Shown here: positions 1 through 11,161 of the stretch, piece after piece
Position numbering within the stretch: the first letter of the stretch is position 1
Layout: each line of letters opens with the position of its first letter
Source: Symbiodinium natans
Lineage: Eukaryota; Sar; Dinophyceae; Suessiales; Symbiodiniaceae
Reading direction: 5' to 3'
Assembly (NCBI GenBank): GCA_905221605.1
Contig: CAJNDS010002313.1
Span: forward strand, 1,207,105 to 1,268,402
Length of the DNA stretch: 61,298 nucleotides
Program-made: the position numbers and the translations under genes
Notes under the pieces: model-generated
Database searches by the model: none
Seen by the model: only the letters and a program-made list of their open reading frames with translations
Told to the model about the DNA's origin: nothing

Positions 1-352
1 CACCCTCAACCCGAAACCCTAAACCCCAAGGGTTTAGGGTTTAGGGTTTAGGCTTTAGAACCAGGTCCTCCCGTGGGAACAGAAATAGGGCATGCTTTTT
101 GTGGATTCTGGGCTTGCTAAGGGTAACCCAACCGAACGGCTTTGGGTCAACGATTAATGGCTTAGGGTTATCAGGGTTGTGCAGGGTCTTTTAGGGTCGC
201 TTAGGGGTTCGTGGGGTTGTTTAGGGTTTCTTAGGCTTGCTTCAAAGGTTTCAGGACTTTTCAGGGGGGCTTCACAGGCTTTGTTCTTTTTAAGGCTTTT
301 AGGGGTTTAGGGTGACTCTGTCAAGCCTCAAATAACCCGATCTCCCCAAACC

Positions 353-432
353 CAAAACCCAAAACCCAAAACCCAAAACCCTAAACCCTAAACCCTAAAC
401 CCTAAACCCTAAACCCCCTAAACCCCAAACCC
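353..432 (-). repeat. Telomere-type array, CCCTAAA on plus strand
   Basis: About ten units, partly degenerate (CCCAAAA forms first). On the sense strand it starts the intron directly after gene B's S4 exon. Confidence 0.9.
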
Positions 433-436
433 TAGC

Positions 437-511
437 CTTGACGATGCGGGTGATCCGCACAATCCGAAAGGCTCTTAAGCCAGTCATGCTGTTGACGTCG
501 CCCATGCCATC
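437..511 (-). CDS. Gene B exon, S3-S4 loop and S4 voltage sensor
   Basis: 25 codons reading DGMGDVNSMTGLRAFRIVRI then TRIVK. R-x-x-R-x-x-R spacing marks S4. Acceptor GGCAG|G. The donor is GC in GCTAGGG, a degenerate telomere-type unit that runs into the array at 353-432. In gene A this segment is interrupted by an extra intron. Confidence 0.87.
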
Positions 512-3500
512 CTGCCCCGACCCGAAGATGCCCCCTGAATAGGGTCTAGGGTTTATGGTTTGCAAGGGTTTAGGGTTTAGGGTTTAGGGTTTAGGGTTTA
601 GGGTTTTGGGTTTTGGGTCTAGGGTCTAGGGCCTCGCGCTTCCCCAACGAAGTCTTTTGCATCCTGACCCGCATTTTCGAGGGAACTCAACAACCAAACC
701 CTGCCAGCCTGCCAGAGGCCATGGATATTTGAAGACTTCATTCCGAACCCTATCCGAACCTCATCATTCGAACCTACTAAACTCTCCTAAAACCCTAAAC
801 CCCAAAAAAAACACACACATGTATGGAAACCTCGAAGACCTGATATTGAACCCGGAACCCAGCACCCTGAGCGGATCAACCCTTCAGGCACCACAAGCCC
901 CTGAACCCTAAACCCGAAATAACCCTAAACCCTAAACCCTAAACCCCAAACCCTAAACCTTGTTGGCTCCTGCTGCACGGCGAGGAGGACGTCCGTGGCG
1001 ACTTCCCAGAGGGAAGTGAGGACTACAAAGAGGTCGAGAAAGCCTCAGCAGTTTAGGGTTTAGGGTTTAGGGTTTAGAGTTTAGGGCTTAGGGTTTATTT
1101 AGGGTTTAGGGATGTTTAGGGTTGAGAACCCTGAGCTTAGGGGCTTAGGGTGATCTGGGTTTGAAGAGTGCCCCTTCCGCGTGAGGCAATCTTATAGGCT
1201 TTCTCAAATAAAAGGGCATCCATACTTTGGCACCCTAAGCCCTAAACCCTAAACCCTAAACCCTAAACCCTAAACCCTAAACCCTAAACCCTAAACCCTA
1301 AAGGGACCTTGGGGACCAAAGGAACCCTAAAATTGAGCCATATGGGTGGCTGATTTAGGGTTTAGGGTTTAGGGTTTAGGGTTTAGGATTTACCACCCCT
1401 ATACATATATGAATGAACCCTACCCTTTGAGGGTTTTTTTTGTCACCTCAGGGACTTCTGCGCGATGGCACCTGTCGCCTACATAGGCTTTAGGGTTTAG
1501 GACCAATATTGTAGGGTCTAGGGTTTAGGGTTTAGGGTTTAGGGTTTAGGGTTTAGGGTTTAGGGTTTAGGGTTTAGGGTTTAGGGTTTAGGGTTTAGGG
1601 TTGTTTCTTAGAAGGCTGGAAACCGCTATCAAGGAACCCATGCTAAATAGCTTTATTCCGGGCCTCTGTGCCTAATAGAAATAAGCTTTGCTCCGCTACA
1701 CCCTGAAGCCTAAACCCAGTCAAACCGGACGGTCTCTGTTGTTGCAGCCATGGGAACTCCAGGCCCAATCCTTGCGCCAGGGGACATGAACTGCACAAGG
1801 TTTAGGGGGGAAACCCTAAACCCGAAACTCCTCAAAGGGTCCAAGCTTTAGTAGGTCCACAATGCCTCCGTGTAGGGTTTGGGGTGGAGACAATGTTTCT
1901 TCTTCTCGGGGGGTGGGGGGGTTTTAGGGTTTAGGGCTTAGGGTTGCTTTATTATTATTATTTTTTTTCGGGGGGGGGGGGGGGGGAAATTCCCCAGGCC
2001 TCTCTTACAGCCGGCCGTGCAAAAAAATATTGGGGTTTAGGGAGAAAGGTCAAGGTATGCCAAGCCCTAGTATTATGGGAAAAATCAACTTAAAAGTCAG
2101 GGCTTTTAGGATTCAGGGTTTCGGGCCTTTGACCAAGGTGTCGGGACCTTGCGGCTTAGGACTTGGTGTTGTTTTGGTAACTGGATCCTAAACCCTAAAC
2201 CCTAAACCCTAAACCCTAAACCCTAAACCCTAAACCCTAAACCCTAAACCCTAAAAGCCCTGATCCCTAGGCCCTAAACCCTAAACCCTAAATGTGCCCG
2301 TGAGGATCCTCTGAACAGAAGAGTTGGCTCGCGCCATATGCAAGGACACGGAGAGCAAGCTCGGCGGTGAACCAGAGCGCGTACCTGAATGGAGCTGGGG
2401 TTCAACAGGAGGCGTAAGGGGTTTAGGGTTTAGGGTTAAGGGTTTAGGGTTAAGGGTCAAGGGTTTAGGCTTTTTCACACATGGGGGTTTCCGAAATTCG
2501 GGCTACTATTGGGGCCCTTCTTACAAGGGAATCCTACTATTTGGGGTTAGGAGCCCGTATTTTCGTAAATCCCCATATGGGGTTACGCATATGAATGGAC
2601 AACATGTTAGAGACTGATCCTTTATGAGCCGTTCCTTCATGATTTTATGGTACGAGCCGGGCAAGAAGCACATACAAGACAACAACCGCCCGCAACGACA
2701 GAATCGGCTGAACCCCAAAACCTAAAGCCTAACCTCTCAGATTACATCGCTGTACCTCTCACGAAGCATCGTTGTGAACCCTTGTACAAACAAGTCCCAC
2801 TTTGCTGAATGTATGTGATACTCTTGGAAACTCTTCAGGCTCTTGCACTGAACGCCGAGGATCAAGAGCCCCGAACCCTAAACCCTAAACCCTAAACCCC
2901 ATACCCTAAACCCTAAACCCTAAACCCAAACCTTAAACTGCCCTCTCCCGACCCCAAACTCAGCGCAACATGCTCCATGATGATCTGGTGGCTACTCTAA
3001 GTCATGGGCCCCTTTTGGCCTACCTTAAATTGGCCCTAATTCTAAGGCGCCGAACTATAAAGCGGGTAACCCTAAATCCTAAACCCTAAACCCTCAACCT
3101 TAAAACTTAGACAACTTCCTACATTATGGGGGTGGGCTCAGGTAGACCCTAAACTTCCACCCACATTTGGGCTCTTAGCTCCACTGTCCTACTAATTGCT
3201 TAGGAACACTCAAAAACTCAAAAACACATTCTTTCTTATAAGCGCAATAGAGGGATTGATATTATACATTTTTTGGGGTTCTTAAGCAAATAGTAGTATC
3301 CTCTGTGGCCCTCTTGCAGGTTGCATACTTCCTTGGTATTTTGAGGGGGATGGTTCAGACTTCAAATCCAGCCAAAGATGCTAGCACAAGCACGTTCGTG
3401 CACCTAGCCAAACCCTCATCCCGCAACCCTCACCCCTCACCCCTCACCCCTCACCCCTCAACCCTCAACTCTCAACAAGCTGAACCTTAAACAAAACCTT

Positions 3501-4814
3501 CAGCCTCAAACCCTGAACTCGGTTTAGGATTGCATGTTTGAGGGGGGGGGGGGGGGGTGTTTGGCTTTGGAGCTTACAGCTCCAGGCACGTCACAGCTCC
3601 TCCATGACATCCCGATCAAGCTTGAGGGCTTCGGGTTTAGGGGTTGCAATGTGCTTAAGAGTTTAGGGTTTAGGGTTTAGGGGCCCCCTCCCCCAAGAAT
3701 AAGAAGACAATGATCCCTACCTTGCCCTTATAAGAAATCACTTTTTTGTGGGGGTTCTTCAGAAAATAGTGGATGATCCTAAACCCTAAACCCTAAACCC
3801 TAAACCCTAAACCCTAAACCCTAAACCCTAAACCCTAAACCCTAAACCTTGGAATCCAGCACCTCAGAAACCTGCGTAGACCCCACAACCTTTTCTGGGA
3901 GGGACAGGAACCTTAAAATTGGGGCCATTTGCGCTATTACTACTATAATTCCTACTTAAGGCATATGAACCCTAAACCCCAAACCCGAAACCCCAAACCC
4001 TAAACCCTTTTGAACGGTTCAACTTTGGTCGCCAAGGCCTACAGGCAAAAAGAAACCTGCAACTCTTAGGTGCGGAGAACCCTGCAAACCCTAAAACCCT
4101 AACACCCGAGCCCTAAACCCTAAACCCTAAACCCTAAACCCTAAAACTGGTCAGGATGCGTGTATTGCAAGATGACATACGGCAAGGGAAGCCCACCCGG
4201 GTACGACTTGCTCAGCTCCACCTCCACACCCAAAAACCTTGGAGGATTTCAGATTGCTGGCATGGGGTTTAGGGTTTAGGGTTTAGGGTGTAGGGTTTGG
4301 GGCTTAAGGCGTAGGGCTTAGGGGGTAGGGTTACGGTGTAGGGTGTAGGGTTTGGGGTTTAGGGTTGGATGCCTTGCGCTGAACCCTGAGCCCGAATCTG
4401 CGTTGGGGGGTTGAGTTGCGAGATTTCATCTGCGGTACGGACTGTTCACACTGCTCTGCTGAGTTTACGTAGAAGTACTAGAATCGTATTGGTACTAGAT
4501 TTAGTATTTGCGCTTGTAATAGTACTGGCACTAGTAGTAGGTAGTAGTATTCGCGTGCATTCGCGTTCGCATCGCAATCGTATTCGTGTTATGATGACAT
4601 TTCCGGTCCCGTTGACGCCCATTATCGGTTCCGTGTACGTACTTGAGACGCAAAGTCATCATGCAAGAAGTACTTGACAGGCCTTGTACATCCTACTGGT
4701 TGACCGCCCTTTTTCCCTATTGCCCTAAACTTCAACAGATTGCTTGGAGTCACATGGAGTTGGTGATCACGGCGAGCGCGCAGAGCATGTCGAAACAAGG
4801 TCGCTTCACGAAGC
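437..4814 (-). CDS. Gene B: paralogous voltage-gated cation channel, partial at left window edge
   Basis: Seven minus-strand exons (4754-4814, 4148-4237, 2965-2991, 2309-2384, 1758-1770, 970-1043, 437-511) join with matching phases into S1, the S1-S2 loop, S2, S3 and S4 of a second channel of the same family as gene A. The stretch from the S3 'TS' to the S4 start has the same length in both genes. S5, pore, S6 and EF-hands would lie beyond position 1. Several coding-like segments between 5 and 22 kb are likely its N-terminal exons. Gene A and gene B are in tandem on one strand, as expected for dinoflagellate gene families. The S1-S2 and microexon joins rest on phase and family pattern only. 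Confidence 0.75.
905..955 (-). repeat. Telomere-type array, CCCTAAA on plus strand
   Basis: Follows gene B's S3 exon on the sense strand as GTTTAGGG units. The opposite-orientation array at 1050-1120 lies on the other side of the exon. Confidence 0.9.
970..1043 (-). CDS. Gene B exon, S3 helix
   Basis: Reads FLDLFVVLTSLWEVATDVLL then AVQQ. Acceptor CTGAG|G, donor GA (CAG|GAGCC), phase 0 out. A stop lies just upstream in frame, as expected for intron sequence. An alternative donor GTTTAGGG lies 11 bases further on, but it would break the phase. Confidence 0.85.
1513..1600 (+). repeat. Telomere-type array, TTTAGGG on plus strand
   Basis: About twelve near-perfect units inside the intron between gene B's microexon and S3. 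Confidence 0.93.
1758..1770 (-). CDS. Gene B 13-nt microexon, start of S3
   Basis: GATTGGGCCTGGA between CGCAAG|G and A|GTTCCC. It inserts DWAW in frame so that the protein reads SEDWAWSFLDLFVV, matching [13 protein letters not shown] of gene A. Without it the flanking phases do not match. Confidence 0.65.
2188..2290 (-). repeat. Telomere-type array, CCCTAAA on plus strand
   Basis: About twelve units, left of gene B's S2 exon. The TTTAGGG-type array 2415-2470 lies to the right of the exon. Confidence 0.93.
2309..2384 (-). CDS. Gene B exon, S2 helix
   Basis: Reads YALWFTAELALRVLAYGASQ then LFCSE. F-T-A-E-L-A-L-R is the S2 signature with its acidic residue, closely matching gene A's IIELALRM. 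Acceptor TTCAG|G, donor GA (AGAG|GATCC), phase 0 out. Confidence 0.86.
2965..2991 (-). CDS. Gene B exon, just before S2
   Basis: 27-nt exon reading HQIIMEHVA. Phase 2 on both sides fits its neighbours. I-x-E-H-V leading into S2 is a usual pattern. Acceptor GTAG|C is weaker than AG|G. Donor GC. Confidence 0.58.
4148..4237 (-). CDS. Gene B exon, end of S1 and S1-S2 loop
   Basis: Reads FLGVEVELSKSYPGGLPLPY then VILQYTHPD. Completes NSMFLGVEVE with perfect phase. Acceptor CCAAG|G. The donor is GTTTTAGGG, a one-base variant of the telomere-type unit, leading into a CCCTAAA array on the plus strand. Confidence 0.83.
4754..4814 (-). CDS. Gene B exon, S1 helix
   Basis: Reads FVKRPCFDMLCALAVITNS, then M completed by the next exon. 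Same F-D-x-x-C-A and T-N-S pattern as the S1 of gene A. Acceptor TCACAG|G, donor GT (CCAT|GTGACT), phase 2 out. Confidence 0.82.
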
Positions 4815-5044
4815 CTGTGACACGCCTTGCACAAAAGAGGTTTTCGGGTTGAGGGTTTAGGGCTTATGGCTTAGGGCTTGGGGTTTTGGGCTTAGGGTTT
4901 TGGGTCTTTGGGTTTAGGGGGTTACTGCAGGGCTCAGGTACGGTGTTGGGGTCTTTAATGCAGCCTTGTTTCTCAGAGCGGGAATCGTCTGGGTAATTGT
5001 TTAGGCAACTGCACTCTCCCTCTGATGGTTGAGCAATGCCCCAG

Positions 5045-5116
5045 CAATCCCCATATCGTGTCGATCAACTTGTACAGCGCAGTTTGCTTAAAGTCCGACA
5101 CCAGTCCTGTAAAGGC
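5045..5116 (-). CDS. Candidate N-terminal exon of gene B close to S1
   Basis: After CGTCAG|G it reads AFTGLVSDFKQTALYKLIDT. Open and coding-like, just upstream of S1 in the sense direction. No donor with a phase fitting S1 was found, so one more exon may lie between. Confidence 0.42.
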
Positions 5117-5289
5117 CTGACGCGTTAAAGAAGGTTTCTGGCTTCGTAGGGGCGGATCCCTACATAGGGTTTGTAACGACTAAACCCGAAACCCTAAACC
5201 CTAAACACCCCGCGACAAGTCCCACCATGCGCCCGGCCCGGCTCCTGCATCGACCCGTGGGGGTGATGCTAGGGCTGCTGCCTGACACG

Positions 5290-5412
5290 GTTTAGGTTTA
5301 GGGTTTAGGGTTTAGGGTTTAGGGTTTAGGGTTTAGGTTTAGGGTTTAGGGTTTGGGGTTTAGGGTTTAGGGTTTAGCGTTTAGGATGTTGAGTTTAGGG
5401 TTTAGGGTTTGG
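5290..5412 (+). repeat. Telomere-type array, TTTAGGG on plus strand
   Basis: About sixteen units with scattered point variants. Confidence 0.92.
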
Positions 5413-6841
5413 GGGTTTGGGGTGCAGGGCTCTGGGTGCTGCACTCTGTACAGGGTCCTTAGTGGAGCAGGGGTGTGCGGGAAACTTTCTTTGGGGGCAC
5501 CAAATGAACCCTCAGCTTGGGGGCCATATGCCCTGTACTTCTATACTTCCTATTCAGGTATATGAACAACCCTTAACCCTAAACCCTAAACGCAAAACCC
5601 CAGACCCCAAACCCTAAACCCTAAACCCCAAACCCCCCACAAGCCCTAAACCCTTTCAGGGTTCATTTGGTCTCCGAGGTCGGGCTTCTTAGTCGGATGC
5701 TGTGCAAGGTCGTGCGTGAGCTATCCCAAACCCTAAACCTTTCTGGGCTTCCCCAAAAGCAACCGTCGGCAAGCACTTAAGTACCAAATCCGGCGAGCCA
5801 GTGCGGATCTGCAACTTCTTGACAACTCTAAGCAGAAAAGATGCCATGAAGCTGAGGGTTTAATCCGAGCACCTGTTTAATTCATACCCCCACATTTAAA
5901 GAATGTTTTTTTGTCCGGAAGCTCGCCGGAAGACTACTTTGCATTAGGGGGGATTTCGTATGGGGAAACCCACCACATTTAAAGAAATTGTTTTCGGGGG
6001 AGTCCAAAAATCTGTCGGCAGGCCGCTTGTTTGCTTGCGGAGATGCGAAGCTACAGCACCTCAGGGATCTGCAGCCTACCGTTGTTAATAGAGAATCAAT
6101 GCAGGGCCATGGTCCAATTATTGCGGAACCCTGCCTTCCTTGTTGCGGTGGGGGGCCCCCCCTCCCCCCAATTAAACAGGTGCTCGGATTAGGGTCTTAT
6201 ACCTCCAGAAGAGCCTTAGCACCGTTGAGTCGTGTGCTGCATCAAGCTTCAGCCAAATTAGGGTGCCCTCGGCGGTCCTGGTGCTTCAGAATTCAGCGTT
6301 TTGGGGGTTTGGGGTTTCGGGTTTAGGGTTTCGGGGCAAGCAGCAAGCTTTCCCACCTTCTGTGGTCTTCTGTGCAGCGTACTTTGCTCGAGTGTTTCGA
6401 GCATGCGCATTGCTGGCGACATCCTTGCATGTAACATGGACGGGAAGGCCTCTCATCGTTGAGGCTCTCAGAGGGCAACCGGGCTATACTGTTCTAGACC
6501 TGGTCTTTGTCTGAACTAAAACAGTCAGTTGGGTCTAGGATTTGGATTGAAACATGATTCACTTAACCCCAAACCCAAAACCCTAAACCCTGAACCCTAA
6601 ACCCTGAACCCTAAACCCTAAACGAAGCGCACCATCCTCAGCCTCCTCCTAAAGCCTCAGCCGCCCAGCCAAAATTCTACAGGGTTTCGGATTTCGGGTT
6701 TAGGGTAAACCTTAAACCCTAAACCCTAAACCCTAAACCTAAACCCCTACCTAAAGGCTCCTACCTAGTACCTTTTTTGGGGAAGTATACGAGAATCCCC
6801 CAAACACAATAGCCCAAAAAGAAACTACACTAGATCCTATA

Positions 6842-6967
6842 TACAAGGAGCCCCCCCCCCCCCCCCCCAATTGCGTTATAAGGACCCTAAATTGGCTTAT
6901 AAGGATCCGAACCTAGGTATAAGTCCTTGAACTATAGTTAGTATAGTAAGGGGGCCCCTCCTTGTAG
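6842..6967 (-). mobile_element. MITE-like family M1 copy
   Basis: About 125 bp with inverted ends ATACAAGGAG and CTCCTTGTA and an AT-rich core of TATAAGG/GGATCC/ACTATAGTTAG blocks. The left end carries an expanded poly-C (6851-6868). A second right end repeats at 6968-6995. Non-coding. Confidence 0.8.
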
Positions 6968-7011
6968 TTAGTAGGGTAAGGAGCCCCTCCTTGTATCTAT
7001 GCTGGCACTTG

Positions 7012-7110
7012 GACCCCTAAACCCCTAAACCCCTAAACCCCTAAGCCCCTAAACCCCTAAACCCCTAAACCCCTAAACCCCTAAACCCCTAAACCCCTAA
7101 ACCCTAAACC
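7012..7110 (-). repeat. Octamer array CCCCTAAA
   Basis: About eleven units of an 8-base variant, TTTAGGGG on the sense strand, grading into two heptamers exactly where the 7110-7183 exon ends. Confidence 0.93.
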
Positions 7111-7183
7111 TGACAACATTCCTCAACAAGATCCTCCTCAACCCAATTCTAAGCGCAGGAGCCCACAAAGCCGTGTCATAGTC
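7110..7183 (-). CDS. Candidate N-terminal exon of gene B ending at GTTTAGGG
   Basis: 74 nt between TTTCAG|G and CAG|GTTTAGGG. Reads DYDTALWAPALRIGLRRILL then RNVV. Both sites are of the type seen in proven exons. Confidence 0.5.
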
Positions 7184-7734
7184 CTGAAAGGTACCTTGAG
7201 TTTAGGGTTTAAGGTGTAGGGTTTCTCTTAAGACAGTTACATGGTCCCGTAGGGCCCTTAAAGCCCTATACAACCCACGGGCCCCTACTTCAGAATCCTT
7301 GAACGGAAGTAAGGACCATATTAAGGGACCGTGTAAAAACCCCTTAGACCTGAGGCGAAGGCATAGTGCTAGGATTGAATACTGGTACTACAGTAGGGCT
7401 TTAGGTCAACGTTTCCTTCCCCATGTTGCGGAACGATTCTTCTCATTCGCATGGCATAGTACCCGAACCCTAAACCCTAAACCCAGTAAACCCTAAACGA
7501 GCTAGTGAAGTGGAAACCTGTGGTTGCCCAAGTATGAGGCATGCCTCCTTCCCAAAAACCCAGTCCACGGATTTCCACCCTACGTCGGTACGCAACTAAA
7601 CCCTAGAAGGGTTCAGGGTTTGGGGTTATATACCTTATTAGGAATTTACAGAGTCTAGGGCTATGGCCCCAAATTTAGGTTTCATTTAGTCCCCAAGGCT
7701 GGCGTGAAGAATAAGAAGCCAACACTGAGGTCGC

Positions 7735-7845
7735 TACAAGGAGAACCCCCTTACTATACTAACTATAGTTAAGGGACTTAGAAACCTTAGTCTATTTGGG
7801 GCCCTTATAACTCTACTTATAACTATGGGGGTCCCTCCTTGCAAC
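7735..7845 (+). mobile_element. MITE-like family M1 copy
   Basis: Begins CTACAAGGAG and ends CCCTCCTTGCA. The core contains ACTATAGTTAAGGGACTTA. Slightly shortened in the middle. Confidence 0.78.
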
Positions 7846-8160
7846 TTCTATCTCACGGTTGAACGGGGGCGTGAGTAGTGGTTCTAGCGTGGGGTCACAA
7901 GCTCTTACCTGTACTGCGCAGGACCCAATTCTCGAGTGCTTACAGCAACTAGTTACTAGGCCCCTTGAAGCATAGAGTTGAAGCCTTTTGAGCCCTCTGG
8001 TAGTCGGGGGGTGTCTATCCAGCTCCAGTCCTAAACCCTACGCCCGCACCCGAAAAACCAGTAGCCGGCAAACCCTAAACCCTAAACGTGAGTTGCTGCC
8101 AGCACTATTCGGCTCGCGTCCAGCACGGCTTTCCGTTGGTTCCCCATCTTCAGTTCTCTT

Positions 8161-8162
8161 CA

Positions 8163-8193
<31 letters not shown>

Positions 8194-8224
8194 GTCTCTC
8201 TCTGTCTCTCTCTCTCCCTTTCTC
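8161..8224 (+). repeat. CT microsatellite
   Basis: CTCTCT with regular GT interruptions (TCTGTCTCTC). Confidence 0.93.
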
Positions 8225-8485
8225 TGTCCGGAGAAGATACACCTTGAGGTTTCAAAATTGCGGTCATATGCCCTATACTGACTATAATTCCCATAATTCC
8301 CTACTAAGGTATGTGAACCGTAAACCGTAAACCATTTAGGGGTCCCCAAGGTACGAGTAGAGTTTGAGCTCATCCGATTGAAATGACCCATCACCTGCAC
8401 AAACTCAGAACCAGAACGTTCTGCGCTTAGCCCCTGACTTCTAAAACCTCCCAGCCCTAAACCCTAAATCCTAAATCCTCATGGC

Positions 8486-8526
8486 ATCTTGATCAACCAG
8501 CGCAAGGTGCACACGTCAATCCGATC
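8486..8526 (-). CDS. Candidate N-terminal exon of gene B
   Basis: 41 nt between CATGAG|G and a GC donor. Reads DRIDVCTLRWLIK. Short but with both expected splice sites. Confidence 0.38.
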
Positions 8527-9910
8527 CTCATGACCCTTAACCCCAAGGGTTTAGGGGTTTAGGGGTTTAGGGGTTTAGGGTTGTTTTGCCCAGGCACTGA
8601 ATAGACGCGGTCTTAACTGACTCAGCGTTAAACTGAGTCGGCCAAAGGTCCTTGGTCCAGTGAGCCTAGGGTCCCTTTTTGGGACCTATTTATCGTACAA
8701 TCCCCTTGAAGGGTGGATACAAAAAGGGATCTGAATCTGAAAAGCTCTATCTTTAGAGAAATACCCATATAGCACACCGATATCTTCTAGACCCAAGATG
8801 AACCTAGGAGTGAAAAACGGTAACCTTTTTTTGGTTTAGCGAGGCTTGGAAGGGAACCAAAACGGAAAAAAAAAACACGAGAGGATTCCGAGACTAGGAG
8901 AACCTTATTTGGGTTTAATATTGCTTAATGTGGTTTGAGAGTGTTGAAAAAAGGGTTTAGTAGGCTCTAATGGGGTTTAAACAGGGTTTAACAGGGTCTA
9001 GTGGGGTTTAAGAGGGTTTAATGGGGTTAAAAAGGGTTTAATAGGTTTACTAGGGGTCCATATTCTGAAGGGATCCTACTATTTGGGGTCTTTCTAATAG
9101 GGGGTCCGTAGTTATCGTAAACCCCCCCACATCATCGTAAGGATTCTCCAATCATGGTATTCCAGAATCCCCGTTCTAGGGGCCAGTGGGATCCTGATGT
9201 TTATGTGGCTTTTGGGGCCCCTAGAACATCCGAAACCCGAACTTCTTGCACTTTAGGGTTTAGGGTTTAGGGTTTAGGGTTTAGGGTTTAGGGTTTAGGG
9301 TCTAGGTTTTAGGGTTGCATATACAGTCATATCAGCTTCATAAGCGAGCAGCTCATCAGAAAGCAGCTCACAAATGTAGGAGCCGTTTTTGTGCCTTAAA
9401 CTACACGAACCCTAAACCCTCAACAGGGACTCTATCGCAAAGAGAGACCGCAAAGAGGGTACCATCATGCGGATGAGCCCCCCTCCCCCCCAAAGCACTG
9501 CGTTTACAGGTGCCAGGGCCAGGGCTGTCTATTGTGATCAAGAGCCTGTTGCAGTTTCGGGTTTAGGGCTTAGGGCTTAGGGTTTAGGGTTTAGGGTTTA
9601 GGGTTCAATGTTCGGCAGATGATACTGCTGCTGGTGTGGCGATGGAGTCGCAGCTTCCCCTTTGGCGGAGACACCATGCTAGTCTAAGGGTAGTTTTTCG
9701 GTTTAGGGTTTAGGGTTTAGGGTTTAGGGTTTAGGGCTTAGGGTTTCATGGGCCCTTACTATGGAGCCTTCCTTCTTTAAAAGGTTCTGCAGTATGGGTT
9801 GTATAGGGTAGAAAAAGGGGTATATAAGGGGTCCCTTTTTACGGGCCGATGTTACCCTAAACCCTAAACCCTAAACCCTAAACCCTAAACCCTGACCCTA
9901 AACCCTGAAC

Positions 9911-9978
9911 CGATCTATAGCGATGCGAGGAGAAGGACTTGTTGTGGAGACATCATTTCCTGCCCATGCCGTCCGGGC
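9911..9978 (-). CDS. Candidate N-terminal exon of gene B ending at a telomere-type repeat
   Basis: 68 nt between TTGAG|G and CG|GTTCAGGG. Reads ARTAWAGNDVSTTSPSPRIA. Hydrophilic. The donor is a one-base variant of GTTTAGGG. Confidence 0.4.
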
Positions 9979-10140
9979 CTCAAACGACCCTAAATCCCAA
10001 ACCCTCAACCCCAAACCCTAAACCCTAAACCCTACACCCTAAAGTATCTACTTTCTAGGTAAAAAGTAGACATAATCGGAAGCCAGAACCAGAAAGAAGC
10101 ATGAAAGTACGATACTCCGAAACCCAGACGAAAACCCCAA
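9936..10140. other. Intron-like sequence without recognised function
   Basis: Apart from the candidate exon at 9911-9978, I see only degenerate CCCTAAA units. The same is true of most gaps between listed features: short unique sequence broken by telomere-type repeats. Confidence 0.4.
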
Positions 10141-10434
10141 ACCCTAAACCCTAAACCCTAAACCCTAAACCCCTAAACCCTAAACCCTAAACCTCTTGGT
10201 AGGGGGTCAGGACTACTTCTGGCGCCCGAGCCGTCTTCGGGCCATCTTTGCATGCCCCCAGAGATTGAAACCCTAAAATTGGGATGCTCCCCCTTTTCCA
10301 CCACAGTCCCTAAATTGAGATTCTCATCGGGGGGGGGGGGGGGGGAGGTACTCTAATTCCCTATTAAGGGCTGGTAGTATAAGGAGGGAACAGCCCAGCC
10401 CGAAAACCTTCAACCCAGAATCCTGCCATTAAGC

Positions 10435-10513
10435 CCTAAACCCTAAACCCTAAACCCTAAACCCTAAACCCTAAACCCTAAACCCTAAACCCTAAACCCT
10501 AAACCCTAAACCC
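10435..10513 (-). repeat. Telomere-type array, CCCTAAA on plus strand
   Basis: Eleven perfect units. Paired with the TTTAGGG array 10667-10730 around a candidate exon. Confidence 0.94.
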
Positions 10514-10605
10514 TCACGGCACCAAAGGCTCGGAGAGGGTGCCACTTCATTGTCGCTGAGCGCGGCGACGGACACGAGACTGCTCGACGCCTGCGATGCA
10601 CTGGC
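10512..10605 (-). CDS. Candidate N-terminal exon of gene B ending at a telomere-type repeat
   Basis: Acceptor TCACAG|G. Reads ASASQASSSLVSVAALSDNE then VAPSPSL. Ends at GTTTAGGG of the array at 10435-10513. Serine-rich and probably disordered. Confidence 0.42.
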
Positions 10606-10740
10606 CTGTGAGAGGCAGACTTCAACCATGGGCAGCTACAGTGTTTGGGAAGTTCTAGTGCTCCAGGTTTAGGGTTTAGGGTTTAGGGTTTAGGGTTTAG
10701 GGTTTAGGGTTAGGGTTTAGGGTTTAGGGCTGAAGGTTCA

Positions 10741-10850
10741 GGGGCCCCCCCGAGTTATAAGTAGAGTTGAACTTGGGTGATAAGGAGCCTAGCTCAGGTT
10801 ATAAGCCCCTTGAATATAGTTTGTATAGTAAGTGGGCAACTCCTTGCAGG
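10741..10850 (-). mobile_element. MITE-like family M1 copy, eroded
   Basis: Core blocks GTTATAAGTAGAGTT and TATAGTTTGTATAGTAAG are present. The left end is reduced to GGGGCCCCCCC, the right end reads AACTCCTTGCA. Confidence 0.68.
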
Positions 10851-11161
10851 AGGTGCTATCAAGTCCTCCGAAGACCCAGTCATTGAGCAACCACAACTTC
10901 TTGTGACGCCACCTAGGAGTAGGCTGAACATCGCCCAAACCATAGACACTACGTGCCACACCCTCTGCAAGCATTCACGTGTCCAGTCCCCCCCCCCAAA
11001 AAAAAAAAAGCTTCGCAGAGAAGCAGGAGCCACAAAGGAAAATGCCCATGCTTTACAGAAATATCCATGGTGTGGCTTGGCAACAATTGCAGTGCCGGCC
11101 TGTCAGTGACTTGTACCTGAAATCCTCTGCACTGAAAGCTAAACGCATAACTACCACAACT

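Noticed and set aside
1-430. A true chromosome end at the left edge
   Set aside because: The repeats are interrupted, of both orientations, and continue through the whole window. The array at the edge is short.
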